Shown here: positions 35,985 through 47,704 of the stretch, in pieces
Position numbering within the stretch: the stretch's first letter is position 1
Layout of the letters: every line of letters begins with the position of its first letter
Source: Apricaphanius iberus
Lineage: Eukaryota; Chordata; Actinopteri; Cyprinodontiformes; Aphaniidae
NCBI GenBank assembly: GCA_028564705.1
Contig: JAPXFQ010001404.1
Location: 1 to 64,000, forward strand
Length of the DNA stretch: 64,000 nucleotides
Reading direction: 5' to 3'
Position numbers and translations under genes: made by a program
The notes under the pieces: model-generated
Database searches by the model: none
What the model was told of the DNA's origin: nothing
The model's input: the letters and a program-made list of their open reading frames with translations, nothing else

Positions 35985-37255
35985 TTAAAAACTCAACTGA
36001 TGTCCATCTGAAAGCATTTAAGACAAACTGAAGCTTTTGTTTCTTTGTTAAAACGGAAGACATCATCAGAATGGATCCCCCATTTGATATTTGGACGGAT
36101 GTACAATGTTACATTGCCAGAATTCAGGAGCTTTGTAATACGGGGAGATTTATTTACCTTGTTCATTATCTAAAACTTTACTTACATACATTTTTTTTTT
36201 GTATTAATGGTTTGTATTTTTCATTGTTCAGGTGAAGATCAAAGTGGAGGAAAAGACGGGGAAGAATTATAATGAATACAAAGCGGTCTTTTACAGGATA
36301 AAGGACATGCTAGTGGAGCACTGTATCATCAAGGTCAGTTATGTCATAATAGTTGCCATTGCCTTGAAAAATAAAACAATACAAATATTTTTTGATTTAT
36401 TGTTTCCTGGAGGTGTTTAGTAATTACTAAATAAAAAAACACATGTGAATAAAATGTCACTCTTGTTTTTCTGTAGGTTTATGTGGGAGATAATTATCTC
36501 CATCTGCATGTCATCAACAGCTCAGGATCTGTTGGTTAGGGAAGCATTGAACTGGACAGAGTGGCAGAAAGACCACAAATGGGATGATCCTCTCAAACTT
36601 TTTGATTCTAACAAATAATGTCCACGCAGTTTTCCTCTTCTTCTTTCTCCAGTTATCTGCCACAATGTCTTAAAATATTGCTGTCTGTGGAGCTTACTGT
36701 GTCAAGTATTGGACATTAGTTGTGCATTAAATAAAATATATATTATAAATAAATCAACTTTGGATGTTGAATTTCTGCTGTCGTGTGTTTATTTTAAAAT
36801 ATCAGAAATACAGTGTTCAACTACAAACACATTAGAGATTAAATAAAACCATACAAATGAAATGAAACTTGATTCGAGGTAAAACTTAAACTAAATGTTC
36901 TGTGGAATACTTGACATGAAAATGTCCTTTTATAGATAATTAACTTTCATTTACAATTTTCAGTAGCAAGTTGTAAGAATCAGAATTTTGTTTCATATTT
37001 ACAAAAAAGAAAAATCCACAAAACGAACACATTGCATAAACAAACAGGGCGTTTCTGAACATAAAGTTGGACTGGAGTACAACACCCAACTTTCAGCCAC
37101 TTTCCTAAAGTCATCGCTCACACAACAGGAAATGCAAATCTGAAAGGTACTGGTAACAGCTTAAATGGTTAGCTAAAGTAAAGAAGGCATGATATAATTT
37201 AGGACAAATTGCATAAACCAAACAATGTGTTTATTGTGTTATAAATATTGCTTAC
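35985..37255. repeat. Right copy of inverted duplication A
   Basis: The reverse-orientation partner of 5560-6820, carrying the decayed stefin locus 8. Confidence 0.8.
36071..36618 (+). pseudogene. Stefin pseudogene 8, paralogue of gene 1
   Basis: Exons are 36071-36142, 36232-36333 and 36477-36618. Exon 1 reads MDPPFDIWTDVQCYIARIQE and matches gene 1 closely, but its donor is ACG|GGGAGA instead of GTGAGA, so the invariant T is lost. Exon 2 is fully open (VEEKTGKNYNEYKAVFYR, loop KDMLV) with good splice sites. Exon 3 begins VYVGDNYLHLHVINSSGSVG, then has an in-frame TAG, and a one-base insertion further on shifts the frame before the KWDDPLKLF-like end. Three independent lesions make it a pseudogene, yet long stretches remain open, so inactivation is recent. 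Confidence 0.85.
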
Positions 37256-37415
37256 AGACCATATACATATAAACCCACTTTTTTTAAACTGAGATAGTTG
37301 AAATACTGATGGAAAAATGACAAGCGTTTCCCAATAGACCATAGGATTGAGCTGAATTGAGTACAAACTAAACTTGTAAAGCCTAAATTCTCCCATCTAG
37401 AGTTGAAATAGCTTG
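37255..37415. other. Spacer, nothing recognised
   Basis: A short AT-rich stretch with no feature. Confidence 0.3.
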
Positions 37416-37429
37416 AGATGTTTTGTGTA

Positions 37430-37605
37430 ATGGGAGCTGATTCACAACAGATGTCATCTCAAGGAACTTTACAGAAAGTCATTTCAATGCAATCATACAA
37501 AAATCCCAATCAGTTTAAAAGTTTTCTATTTAAGGTATCCCAGCAGATTTTATCGACTGTGATATCCCCTCGTGAGATCAATAAAGTATTTTTGAATTGA
37601 ATAAT
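37430..37605 (+). repeat. Dispersed fish repeat fragment ('cacaacagatgtcatctcaag' family)
   Basis: Shares 'tcacaacagatgtcatctcaaggaactttacagaaagtcatttcaa' with 58938-59020, and a more diverged copy lies at 46560-46625. It ends in 'gagatcaataaagtatttttgaattga', a LINE-like 3' terminus. Confidence 0.6.
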
Positions 37606-37619
37606 AATTTTGAAGTTAC

Positions 37620-37830
37620 GTAGTGCTGATCCCAACTTTGGACAAATACGTAGCTGTTTTAGTGATGAAAACATACAGGACTGTTACGGTTGTTCTGTCA
37701 TAAAAGACGTCAGTTATATTGTTTTCCATTGAAATGTGCCGTCAGGAGATATTTCCAGAGAAAAAGATAATCTCTGTCATAAATATTAGACTAAGGTAGA
37801 ATATTGACAGTTCACATATGAGTCACTATT
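37620..37830. repeat. Direct duplicate of about 47120-47330
   Basis: 'acaaatacgtagctgttttagtgatgaaaacatacagg...' matches 'gcaaatatattgctactttaatgatgaaaacatacaca...' in the same orientation. It lies upstream of the intact plus-strand stefin in the second position. Confidence 0.55.
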
Positions 37831-39960
37831 TCTTTTGACGCAGATTACGATGTGAAAAAAAAACTGTATCTGTTTAGTTTAGCAAAATCTAAATAAAAAA
37901 TTCCAAATTTGAAACTTAAATACCAAGGAACAATACTTGATACGCTGAAATCCAGAAAACAGACAAACAAATATTTTTTGTCTTTGGTGCTTTAACAATC
38001 CTGCCTTTTACAAAGGAAAAAAACTGAAGGTCTCGCTTTCTAAAAGGTTGATGATCAGCTTCAGTAAAACTAAAAGGCTAGAAGGCATGATTAGAACCCA
38101 GGAGAATTTACCAATAAAGAAATACAAAAAAAACCTTTGCTTCCTCAAAAGAAGCCCAGAAAAAGATCCAAATATTGAAAAGGAAACATGACTAGGCAGA
38201 ACATGGTGAAAACATCAGTAGTACTTGTGTTTACATGTGCAAAATATCTTTAATCCGATTATAGTTCGGATTAAAATTTGACTGTGTACATGGGCCCTAA
38301 ACAAATCTATTCGATTATTACAGGCATTTACATCCACTACACGTTTGATCAGACTAAGGCCCTTTTTCCACTAGATCCTGAACGGTCTAGAACAGGTAGA
38401 TTTAGAACAGTTCTGGCGTGTTTTCATTGCCTGTGTTCGGTCTGAGTCAACCCCTTTTTTTGGTACCTCTACCTTGTTCCAAAATGTGCTGAAGCAACTC
38501 AACATACCCCCCTATTGACTGATTGGTGCGGTGTAGTGATGTCACTCTCACTTCTATCTAGCCGCGGTAGCCACTAATTGGCCTGACATTATTTGTTTAA
38601 AGTGATGCCTGTCAGGTCGGCAAGAGATATGGAGCTGCCATTGGGGCTGTTATCACGTTCCACACATGGGTTAGAGCACACTCTTGTTGGGTGGAGTGTA
38701 GAAGGCAAAGTCAGTGTGTGAGAGGACGGAGAAGCTGTGGCGAGCCTGCAGTGTCGGGGAGGAAGACGTCTGGTAGCTGCTGGTAGCAGCAAAGAACCAG
38801 GAGGTCTCTACGGTGATCAGACAGCAGGAGAAAGAGTCGGCTAGATCGGGCTGGAAGGCTGCGGAGTCGGGGTCTCTACAGACTTGGCGTGAAGAACACA
38901 GAAAAGGAGATGTAAGCATGAATGGATCGATATCTGAGAGATGTTAGGATCTGTGTTGTTGTGATAACTTTGTGGCAGATTTTTTCCGGAGCTGTTGTTA
39001 AGCTAACCCTGCCCCTGTCCTTGTCAAATAAAGCCTAGTTTGACGGAGACATTTTTTGTTTATTGTTCTCAGTTTTTTTCTCTCCACTTTTTTATGTGTG
39101 GATTTCATAGAAACACAGATAACATTAGTGGTTTCTTTAGTTTTATTAAATCCACGCACTCAGATGCAGAACCTGGACTAAGATGACTGCAGTAAATGAG
39201 GATTTGGAGAGGCAGGCAGACTGGACTGGTTGACGGATCAGTGAGTGAAGACTGTGAGTGAAGACTACCTAAATATGATGTGTGGACCAATGAGGGAGAG
39301 GATCATGATTGTGCATGGATAGCAATAGGTTGGACTGATAAGTCTCTGACAGAAACTTTCGCAAGTATCATGTGAATAATTTTCATTGGTTGTTGCGTTC
39401 AATCTTACCCAGCTACAGAGGTGCTATTTCCTGATTGGATATTGTGACCCCTTTCTTTTTTCCCTTTTGGCTGGTAAGTGACAGGCTTCAGTTATGTAGG
39501 TACAGATATGCGCTCATGAATGCCGTTTCCAGCGAGAGCAGCGATATAATTTTACTGGAGCACCAGAGACTTTTACTAAGGCCCCAGTGAATAAGGTCTA
39601 GTAACGCCCCCGCTTGGCAAGCAGCTTCTGGTTAGTGTTTAGTCTGAGTCTAATCTTAGTTCTAAAGAATGTGCTGATCCATTTATCTGGAAATGAATTA
39701 AAGTCAACCCATTCAGATTAAAATATACTGAATATGGCTATATACCTGCAAGTCTTTACAGTGGAAAAGATTGGACATGAAGTTTTACAAGACTTGCTTC
39801 TGAAAGTATTGATTATTGCTGTTTGAAATTTTGTGTCATCCATTCGATCTTTGCAAAAGTTACAGTAATTACTCATCACTTGTTACTTTTCTTCAAATAA
39901 TATACAGTAGAGAACAGAATAATTCAACAGAGTTTTAGTTTATTAACAATTATAATTATA
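37830..39960. other. Intergenic; DNA-transposon-like repeat at about 38355-38560
   Basis: The 'ggccctttttccactagatcctgaacggtctagaac...gtagtgatgtcactctc' region resembles a non-autonomous hAT/piggyBac-type repeat seen in fish; the class is uncertain. No exon was recognised elsewhere. The GC-richer tract at 38590-38920 yields minus-strand open frames without motifs. Confidence 0.4.
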
Positions 39961-39964
39961 AAGA

Positions 39965-42900
39965 TAACTGGAGTTAAGCAGCTCCCAGTTTTATTAAATG
40001 ATAGACAGAATATTACAATTTGGAATATGAATAATTTTACTTCCTTGAAACATTTGATTTCTTGAGTCACCTTCAAAAAGGTATTTGGTTTTTCAGACAT
40101 AAGTCAGCCTCCATGATTGTCAACTGTGTATCTGTTTTGCTTCTCTGCTTCTTGCCTGCTTACTCTCATCCATTCTCTGATAAGCATCCAGCTTCTGTCC
40201 TCCAACCCACCAGGGAAACCTATCTATGCTTCTACCTCTCCTGAAGCAGGGTTACCTGCTAACCAGAGCTACTGGCATTAGACAACACAGTCCTTTGATT
40301 AGTGGAATGAAAAACACGTAAAAGACGTTAAAGGACTGAATACATCAAGTAATGAAATGTTTCAGGTGCAATTTTGTTCCAATTTCCAATTTCTATTGTT
40401 TTTCCCCAAATTTGTTCTTCCTGTTCCATTTTTCTATTTCAAAATGGGCCACACATTCTCTAACAGAAACAGGTCGGGACTGCATGCTTGCCAGTCAAAT
40501 ACTCGTACCCTCTTCCTCCACAGTCAGCACTTTGAAATGTGTACAGAATGTGGTTTTGAATTGTCTTGTTAAAATATGAATAGGCATCCCTGGAAAAGAT
40601 GCCTTCATCAAGAACCCCAAACACATTGGTGTAATTTTTGACCAAGCTGTGACATTCAAATTTCATATCAAAACAGGTTTCTAGGATTTATTTATTTTCG
40701 ATTTTTTTTTTCTGTGTCCTGTCTGGCAGTGTGGTACTAGTAGATTTAGTATTGGAGTACCAAAAATGAGCCCAACAGATTTACTTTCTCAAGCAGAGCT
40801 TTACAGCGTTTGCTGTAGTGCTGTATTTGATAAATATGTATGGCAATTCTTTATTAGTGAATGTTGTGTGTTTAATTTCTTGAGGCTATGGACACAGATA
40901 GGGAAAAAAACAAGAGAAAATGATTTCTTTCTTTCACCTCTGGAATATTGCTACAACTAGAAACATCATGTCCAGGAATGATGCTAAGAAACTAGTGAAT
41001 TCATTTGTTACTTTAAGGCTGGACTACTATAATTCTGTACTATCAGGATGTCCACCAAATACAATTAATAGCCTTCAGCTGTTCCAAAATGCTGCAGCAA
41101 GAGTTCTGATGAACATTAAAAAGTGAGATCACATTTCACCTGTGTTAACTTCTGTTTACTGGTTCCCTGTTCATTTCAGAGTATAATTTAAGATCCTCCT
41201 TAAAACACTTAATGATCAGTTCCATCATACATCAGAAATCTTATTGTTTCATATGTTCCTAACAGAGCACTTCGCCCTCAGACTGCAGGTTTACTGGTAG
41301 TTGCTAGGATAACTGACTTCTGTTTAAGTGAAATCTTAACCTAGTGATCCCTTATGTTTTTATAATTGAAGTAGGTTCTGTTCACTAATTTGAAATGCTT
41401 TTTTTAACATATTGTCAAGAGATTTTAGTTAATTTTAATAGAACTTTACTATTCAGATGGCATGCAGTTAAATTTCAAATGGGTTAACATATATTGTGTG
41501 TATTTTTGTTTTTTATTAAATAAAAGTGACTGAGATTCAGCTTCCAATTCCACGTTTTTCAGTGGAGTCTTTATTCACACCACAGGCAATATTGTCCCTC
41601 TGTGAGAAACTGAGGATGAGTTCTCTTGTGTGATGAGCACAACCTTAAAGAGACTCCACGGTTGTTTTACCCATGGCCTATTTCATTTCCTTTAACAGTG
41701 TCCCTACTGATAGATTTCATGAGATGAAATGACATTATTATAAAGGAAATTACTGAGTGCTTCTTGCTGAAGATAAAAATGTTGTCTCTCCACTTTTATT
41801 TGGCCATTTCTAAGGCATTAATGTACTTTCAGTGATATACAGTGAATGACATTAGCACTAAAATAATGGTTGCAGTATTCATAGTTGCTGTGCATTCATT
41901 CCTGTATCTCAAAAGTTCTACATCAAACTAACACAGAAGAAACAGAGCGTAGAGGAGTGAAACAACCTGTGGATAATTAAGAATTTATTGTTTTGTGAAC
42001 AGTAATTTAACAGGTCAAAAAATAAATCATTAACAGAAACCAGTAAGATATGCTTCTAGGGAACTAGAAGGTGAGCGTTCCAATATTTCACATTGGAAGA
42101 TTAGATCAAGGTCTCAGTAACGAAGTGTTTTAAAAGTTAAATGCATGCAAAAATAAATCATTCATTTTCTTATTAATTTTAAAAATGATATAAGACTATC
42201 ACAGTTTTCTGTTATAGAATGTGAAGTGTTGGTCTCTGCTCAAATTACTTCCTGATAAAATGTAGAGTTCTATAGAAACAGCAGGTTTAACATCTGATCT
42301 TTCTGAAGAACAAGATTGATGATAAATGTATATGATGACAACTCATATGAGTAAGAAGCATTGCTCCATCCAACTATTGTTTATGTCTGATTTTTATGTG
42401 TTGGGGAATGTGGGTGGGTGTGGCAGAGACTGTACTGATGTCAATCTACCTCCTCCAGCATTAGTCCATAACTGCTTATCTTTGTAAGGACAGGTGGTTG
42501 GGTAGAGTTGGGCTTGTTCCTGTACATACAAAGGGTGTCACAAAAAGGGTGTCCTACCTGCTTTACAATATGACACAAAGATAGTTTAAAAAATGTTTCT
42601 GTTCACATACAGAACTAAGATTTAATCAGGATCTCCTATACAAGTGACAAAAAAGAGTAGCCAATGGGTGAAGAAGATAAATTACTCTGAGTGACAGATG
42701 GCTGGCATTGCTCCAATCTTGAACAACAATGCTAAATCTACAATTTCGCTGGAAATGTAGCATCAATCAGGGAGGAATTTAAACTGGTTAAACTTTACTG
42801 AGTCATGAAATACTGAGACCAGTCAAGATAAACAGTCTGTCTCTCCTCAATCATCTCCCCTTCCTGATGCTGCCCTAGGCAACTGTTCATATGGCCAACA

Positions 42901-43003
42901 TCATAAAACACTACTACTGACTGAGGTAGAGCTATCCTGCAAAGAACATTCAAAAGGGTTTCACTAGATGAGCATCACTGAAAGGAAACCCAATCCAAAA
43001 TAC
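39965..43003. repeat. Right arm of inverted duplication B
   Basis: The reverse-orientation partner of 9318-11740. It is longer because of extra L2-derived sequence at 40690-41230 that the left arm has mostly lost. Confidence 0.8.
40930..41350 (+). pseudogene. L2-type LINE ORF2 C-terminal relic
   Basis: The plus-strand frame reads KKLVNSFVTLRLDYYNSVLS and LQLFQNAAARVL, then a stop, then blocks matching 'HISPVL.S..WFPV' and 'ALRLQVYW', which parallel the L2 fragment at 14150-14500. Several stops and frameshifts are present. Confidence 0.75.
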
Positions 43004-43081
43004 TTGAAGCTGTATTTTCAGGAGAACATAGTTTTGCAAATTATTGACTTAGTAGGAATTGATACAAATGCTATTCAGCCT

Positions 43082-43374
43082 GTCTTTCTGCATGGAGTTT
43101 GCATGTTCTCCCCGTGCATGCGTGGGTTCCCTCCAGGTACTCTGGCTTCCTCCCACATTCCAAAAACATGACTGTCAGGTTAATTGATCACTGTAAATTG
43201 TCCTTAGGTGTGAGTGTGTGCATGGTTGTTTGTCCTGTTTGTCCTGCCCTGTGATGGACTGGCGACCTGTCCAGGGTGTACCCCGCCTCTCGCCCGTTGA
43301 CAGCTGGAGATAGGCACCAGCACCCCCGCGACCCATAAAGGATTAAGCGGTTAAGAAAATGGATGGATGGATAG
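43082..43374 (+). mobile_element. Dispersed (GGAT)n-tailed repeat with target duplication
   Basis: The element runs from 'gtctttctgcatggagtttgcatgttctcccc' to 'ggattaagcggttaagaaaatggatggatggata'. The 12 bases 'gctattcagcct' occur immediately before (43070-43081) and after it (43375-43386), a clean target duplication with a simple-repeat tail, as expected of LINE-driven retroposition. It is the opposite-strand relative of 30079-30444. Confidence 0.8.
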
Positions 43375-43509
43375 GCTATTCAGCCTATTAAACTATCCTG
43401 TATCATTTTACTTACATTTCAGAATGAGACACTGATTTCACATAAAATTCACAAAAATGACATCAAAGTTTTTTTTGCAAATTGGTAAATTCTTTCCTCT
43501 ACTTGTGTG

Positions 43510-43745
43510 AAATGTGTAATGGTGTTAAGGCTGCAGGTCCAGATGGTATTAGTTATAGATTGGTGAGGCCCTGTACAGATCAACTGGATTGATTCAGGGA
43601 TACATTTTCATTGTGATCCTAAAGCTGGGAAAAGTACGACAGCTGTAAAAGATATATTGTGTAGTAGGTATTTTGGGAGCTTTTGCAGTTTGCCTACAAG
43701 CCTGGCATAACGAAGGATCACGTGATCATCTAGATTTTGCACCAT
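43510..43745 (+). pseudogene. Non-LTR reverse transcriptase relic
   Basis: The plus strand encodes KAAGPDGISYRLVRPCTDQL and, after deletions, QFAYKPGITKDHVI. These are the 'AAGPDG' and 'QFAYRPGR..DD' blocks of a fish LINE reverse transcriptase. It is heavily degraded. Confidence 0.6.
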
Positions 43746-44590
43746 ATCAAACCAATTTATTTATAAAGCACTTTAAACTGTTTTATTTTTGATCACAATA
43801 ATGGCATCTTTACTCAGTCAGTGGGTTCACATGCAGTGAGAGAAAACTGAATTATTGCCTTAGTCCGACTGAATTCAGACTTTTTGAAATGCATGTATAC
43901 AACTTAGTCTGACTGTAATCAGTTTAAGCTGGCCTACTTCTAATTGAGCTAAGACACCTTAATGGAGATAAAGAACCCAATTTTTCTGCATGGTATCCCA
44001 GCTAAATGGAGCTATTTCTAGCCTGAGCAATGTACCTTCTGGAAGGAACCACAGTAGCAGGCATAACAACACAGGTACGCCACAACACAGCAGCAATAAT
44101 GAATGTGTCACAATCAAACAGTATACTACTGTAATGTATAGTAATGTTCTGTGCTGCAGCAATTTTGTCATCCATTTCTTTGCCCCTTGTCCAAATCCTG
44201 CTTTTTCTCCGTCTGCTTCACTGACGCCAACATTTAACTATTTGTGTAATGCTATAAGCCAAGAGGAATGACAATGTGAAAGGGTAAATGTTGCCACCTA
44301 CTGTTTTGGAGTCAAATTGAACAATTAGATTCACTGAGTTACATGTAAACTGGGAAAATGCTCCCATTCTGGTTAAAGTATTAGATAGAATATTGGCAGT
44401 TTAGTTTAGAGTCAATAAAACTTTGACCAGAATAGGAACCTTTATCCTGGATTATATGCCACTCAGAACATTAAATTGTTGCATGAAGTGCATTTGACAG
44501 ATGGTGACACGTGGCCTTTGTCTGTTTGCATTCTTCTGGTTGGCCTATAGCTGTGGTTTCCATAGTACCATAGTGTTTCTCATATGGAGT
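43745..44590. other. Intergenic, nothing recognised
   Basis: AT-rich, with short open frames lacking motifs. Confidence 0.35.
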
Positions 44591-44695
44591 GCTGCTTGTT
44601 GCTGGCTGCTGCCGCAGTCTGTCTGATCCTGTTTGGTTGGGTTGTACTGGAAACTGAATTTCCCCTTTGTGGGACAATAAAGGATTCTTCTGTTG
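44590..44695 (+). repeat. LINE 3' end fragment
   Basis: 'gaatttcccctttgtgggacaataaaggattcttctgtt' is the same type of 3' terminus as at 14050-14085. Confidence 0.5.
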
Positions 44696-44816
44696 TAAAT
44701 ACACAAAACCCAATTTGCAAAGTTTTTAAAATCATCCTAATAAATTTGCATTCTAATCTTTAGAATATTAGATCTGTTACTGTCTTAACTATACTTTCAG
44801 TTTTGCATGTGTCTGG

Positions 44817-45259
44817 TGACATAAGACAGTTTGGTGTTAGAAGACCCGAATACAGCAGGATGAGTTTCAAATATTTAATGGTGGAAAAGGATGACAAGAA
44901 TTAGAAAAATTGATAAAAATGCATCAAAAACAGGAACAAAAGAACAGGTAGTAATGATGACAAACTAGCAGAGAACAGAGAGAACCAGGGAGTTTAAATA
45001 CAATGAGGAGGAGTGAGGAATATACAGAGAAACCTGAGAACTAATTGTTGAAAGTGGTTGGAGGAAACCGGAAGCAATCCTAAACAACAACAAGGACGAG
45101 CCAGAAAGTAACTAAAGATATCTAAGAAGGAAATAGCACCAGAGAAAAGAGAGGAGAATCAGAACAAAAATAAATAAATACTAGAAAGAGAAGTAGTACA
45201 CCATAATAAACAATGTTAAACAGAACCAGGGGAAAAACTACGGAGCCCTGCAGGTGTCA
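44817..45259 (-). mobile_element. Possible solo LTR
   Basis: Read on the minus strand it begins TGACACCTGC and ends CTTATGTCA. It has a 'GTATTTAAACTCCC' promoter-like box and 'ATTAAATATTTGAAACTCATCC' near its end, then a 50-base U5-like tail reading 'TATTCGGGTCTTC'. The layout resembles the LTR at 30742-31477. No convincing target duplication flanks it, so the boundaries are uncertain. Confidence 0.4.
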
Positions 45260-45642
45260 GGTACAGAAATAATTTGTGTAAGAATCCGTATCCTCAGATT
45301 AATAAACAATGAGCACAGATTCAGAGCACTTACTTACCCTCGGTTTCTTAATCAGTGCATACAGCTTTGGGTTCCTGCTGGCAACTGTGGTCATAGGAGT
45401 CATTTTAGTCTGAAATGTCCCTGGCACTATAAATATAAAAATAAATAAATCACAGTTTTGTCCCCACCACTTTTTTTAACAGTGAAGGTCTAACATACAT
45501 TTGTGCTCCTTTCCTATAATCAATATCCAAACTAACTGGTATCTTGTTTACAGTTTCTTTATGTGTCAGCAGAAATTCTGTCTATGAAGATTTGTGGTAG
45601 AACAATAAAATAACAGACTTCTGATTAATTAGAATATTACAG

Positions 45643-45806
45643 CATGTCACGTGGTGTAGTGGTTAGTGTGCCAACCCCATGTGCTGTCCCTGATTCCTGT
45701 CCCGTCCTGGTTGACCTTTTCCACATGTCTTCCCCCACTTCTCTCTCTCTCTCCTTTCACATTCACACCTGTCCGCTGTCAAATAAAGGCCGCTGTGGCC
45801 CGAAAA
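45643..45806 (+). mobile_element. tRNA-derived SINE
   Basis: A-box-like 'gtggtgtagtggttagtgtg', a pyrimidine-rich body and the 'aataaaggccgctgtggcccgaaaaaa' end match the 18176-18352 copy. The B-box region is poorly conserved. Confidence 0.6.
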
Positions 45807-45919
45807 AACAGATAGTACTATTATAGAGTTGCGTAAAGAGTTCTCTGGTTACACCTTGTCTTACTCTGGAAATGCTTGCTAAGTACAAAATTTAACCGAC
45901 AAAGAGTATAAAGAGTTCT

Positions 45920-46310
45920 CTGGTAAAATAAGTAGATAATGTTTTTTCAATTAAAATGAGCCCTTGAGGAAAAACATTTCCAGACGTTCTTACCTCCAGT
46001 TTTGCTGTCATAAATCTTAGATGATGCGATAGCTGTGACAGCTCTATGAGTCAGAATTTCTTGTGACTTTTTGTTCTGTAAAAACGTCAAATGCAAACAG
46101 AATTCTGAATGTCATCGCTCTTTTAAATCTAAAATTAATGTCAAATGAACAAAGTCACTCTGAAATGGTTGAGGGTTTAAGATAATATCTGCTGGATATC
46201 ATTAATTTGGTTTCATCACTTTTTGAGGAGGTGCGTCTTTATGTTTCCATCAAAAAAAATGTTTTTTAGTTTAATAAAAATATTTTAAAATCTAAATCTG
46301 ACAGGAGAAT
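45920..46310. repeat. Diverged direct copy of about 48740-49085
   Basis: Shares 'ctctggtaaaataagtagataatg...aaaatgagccc' and 'tttttgaggaggtgcgtctttat...tttagtttaataaaaat' with the flank of the intact plus-strand stefin. This shows another partial copy of duplication C. Confidence 0.55.
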
Positions 46311-46990
46311 TTCTACTATTTACAAGATACTACTAATTACTGGTAAACGGTAAATGGTCCGCATTTACTCTATATAGCTATTTTTTTAAGTCCAAGGACT
46401 CCAAAATGCTTTACACTTCATTCAGTCATCCATTCATGCACACATTCACACACTGATGGTGGGAGGCTACATGATAGACACAGGCACCACTGGGCCACAC
46501 CAGCAATTAAATTTATTTTTATCAGGCGTAGTTTCCTGTTAGCAGTTTTATTTTGATTCAGTTCAGTTTATTTGTACAGCATCAATTGACAACACATCAT
46601 CTCAAAGTTCCACAGAAAGATGAGCTCTGTTCCAACTCATTAAAATGTGAAGACTAAACTTATGTCTGCCCAACTCGTCCTACATTACTGTGAATATAGA
46701 TTTCATGACAATAACTTCTGCAGCAATACCAGTATTTGATTACAAAAAAATGGGTCATAATTTCTCGAGCAGGTATTCCTATTTTAAGTGCAATCAGTGA
46801 ATTTCACTTGTTTATGTAGTTCCCTGATCAGCTGATTTGGATTGAGTACTATTTAAAAGATAAAATTTAAAAAGTACTATTGAACAGGGAAAGCACAAGC
46901 GCAAAAGCGTTTTAAAAGCTTTGGGGTCTATAGGGACTAAGTAAAGCGCTAAACAAATGCAGGCCTTTTACCATTTTTATACCATTTAAA
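46310..46990. other. Intergenic with a dispersed repeat fragment at 46555-46690
   Basis: Positions 46558-46625 ('gttcagtttatttgtacagcatcaattgacaacacatcatctcaaag') belong to the same family as 58915-58970. No gene is seen. Confidence 0.45.
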
Positions 46991-46992
46991 CA

Positions 46993-47093
46993 GGTGTTAC
47001 GTCAATCTGTGTTTCCCATCAGGATGTGCCTCGTACAACTCTGTGCCGCTCATACGCACACCCTGATGCGGAAACACAGATTGACATAACACC
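46993..47093. repeat. Long inverted repeat (hairpin)
   Basis: The left arm 46993-47023 and right arm 47062-47093 are reverse complements with about one mismatch and one extra base, around a loop of about 38 bases. The ends read 'ggtgttacgtcaatctg'. It may be a MITE or the end of a folded-back element. Confidence 0.75.
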
Positions 47094-47610
47094 AGCATTG
47101 TCTTGGAAAAGTGGCTAATTTCTGCAATTCCAAACTATGGGCAAATATATTGCTACTTTAATGATGAAAACATACACAATTGTTGTGGTTCCCTTGCAAT
47201 GTTCTTTCAAAAAAGAATCTGTTAAATTGTTTCCTTTGATTAGGCCAGATATGACGTATGATTTTTACACTGGTAAAATATTTAAAGCTAATCCATAGGT
47301 CAGGGCATTGTTTAATTTTTACTGTAGAAATGTTGTATACCAACACAGTTTAGAACATCAATACAAAAACCAACAAGAAAACAAATATGTTTTCTTTTGC
47401 ATAATCTATTGGGCTCTAATACTGGCTACTTTATAAACTCCTCCCTAACATTTCAGTAGTACCACCTCAGATTTACTTTTGGAAGCCAAAATTTGATGTG
47501 TATCTCTAAACGTATTTACAATGTCTGCAATATTGTGAAGACTGTCAGCTCAACGCTCCACCCATCATGCAGTAGAACCACCTACCTGTCAGCTACTAGA
47601 GTATGTGTAC

Positions 47611-47618
47611 TATTTAAA
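47611..47618 (+). promoter_or_regulatory. Possible TATA box of stefin gene 9
   Basis: TATTTAAA, 87 bases before the start codon, the same spacing as in the minus-strand paralogues. Confidence 0.45.
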
Positions 47619-47704
47619 GGTTTGAAAATGAACTGAAGTTTAGTACTTGTTACCAATAACAGCAGAAACTTTTTTCACTGATAAAATCAGCAGACCTCAT
47701 CAGA

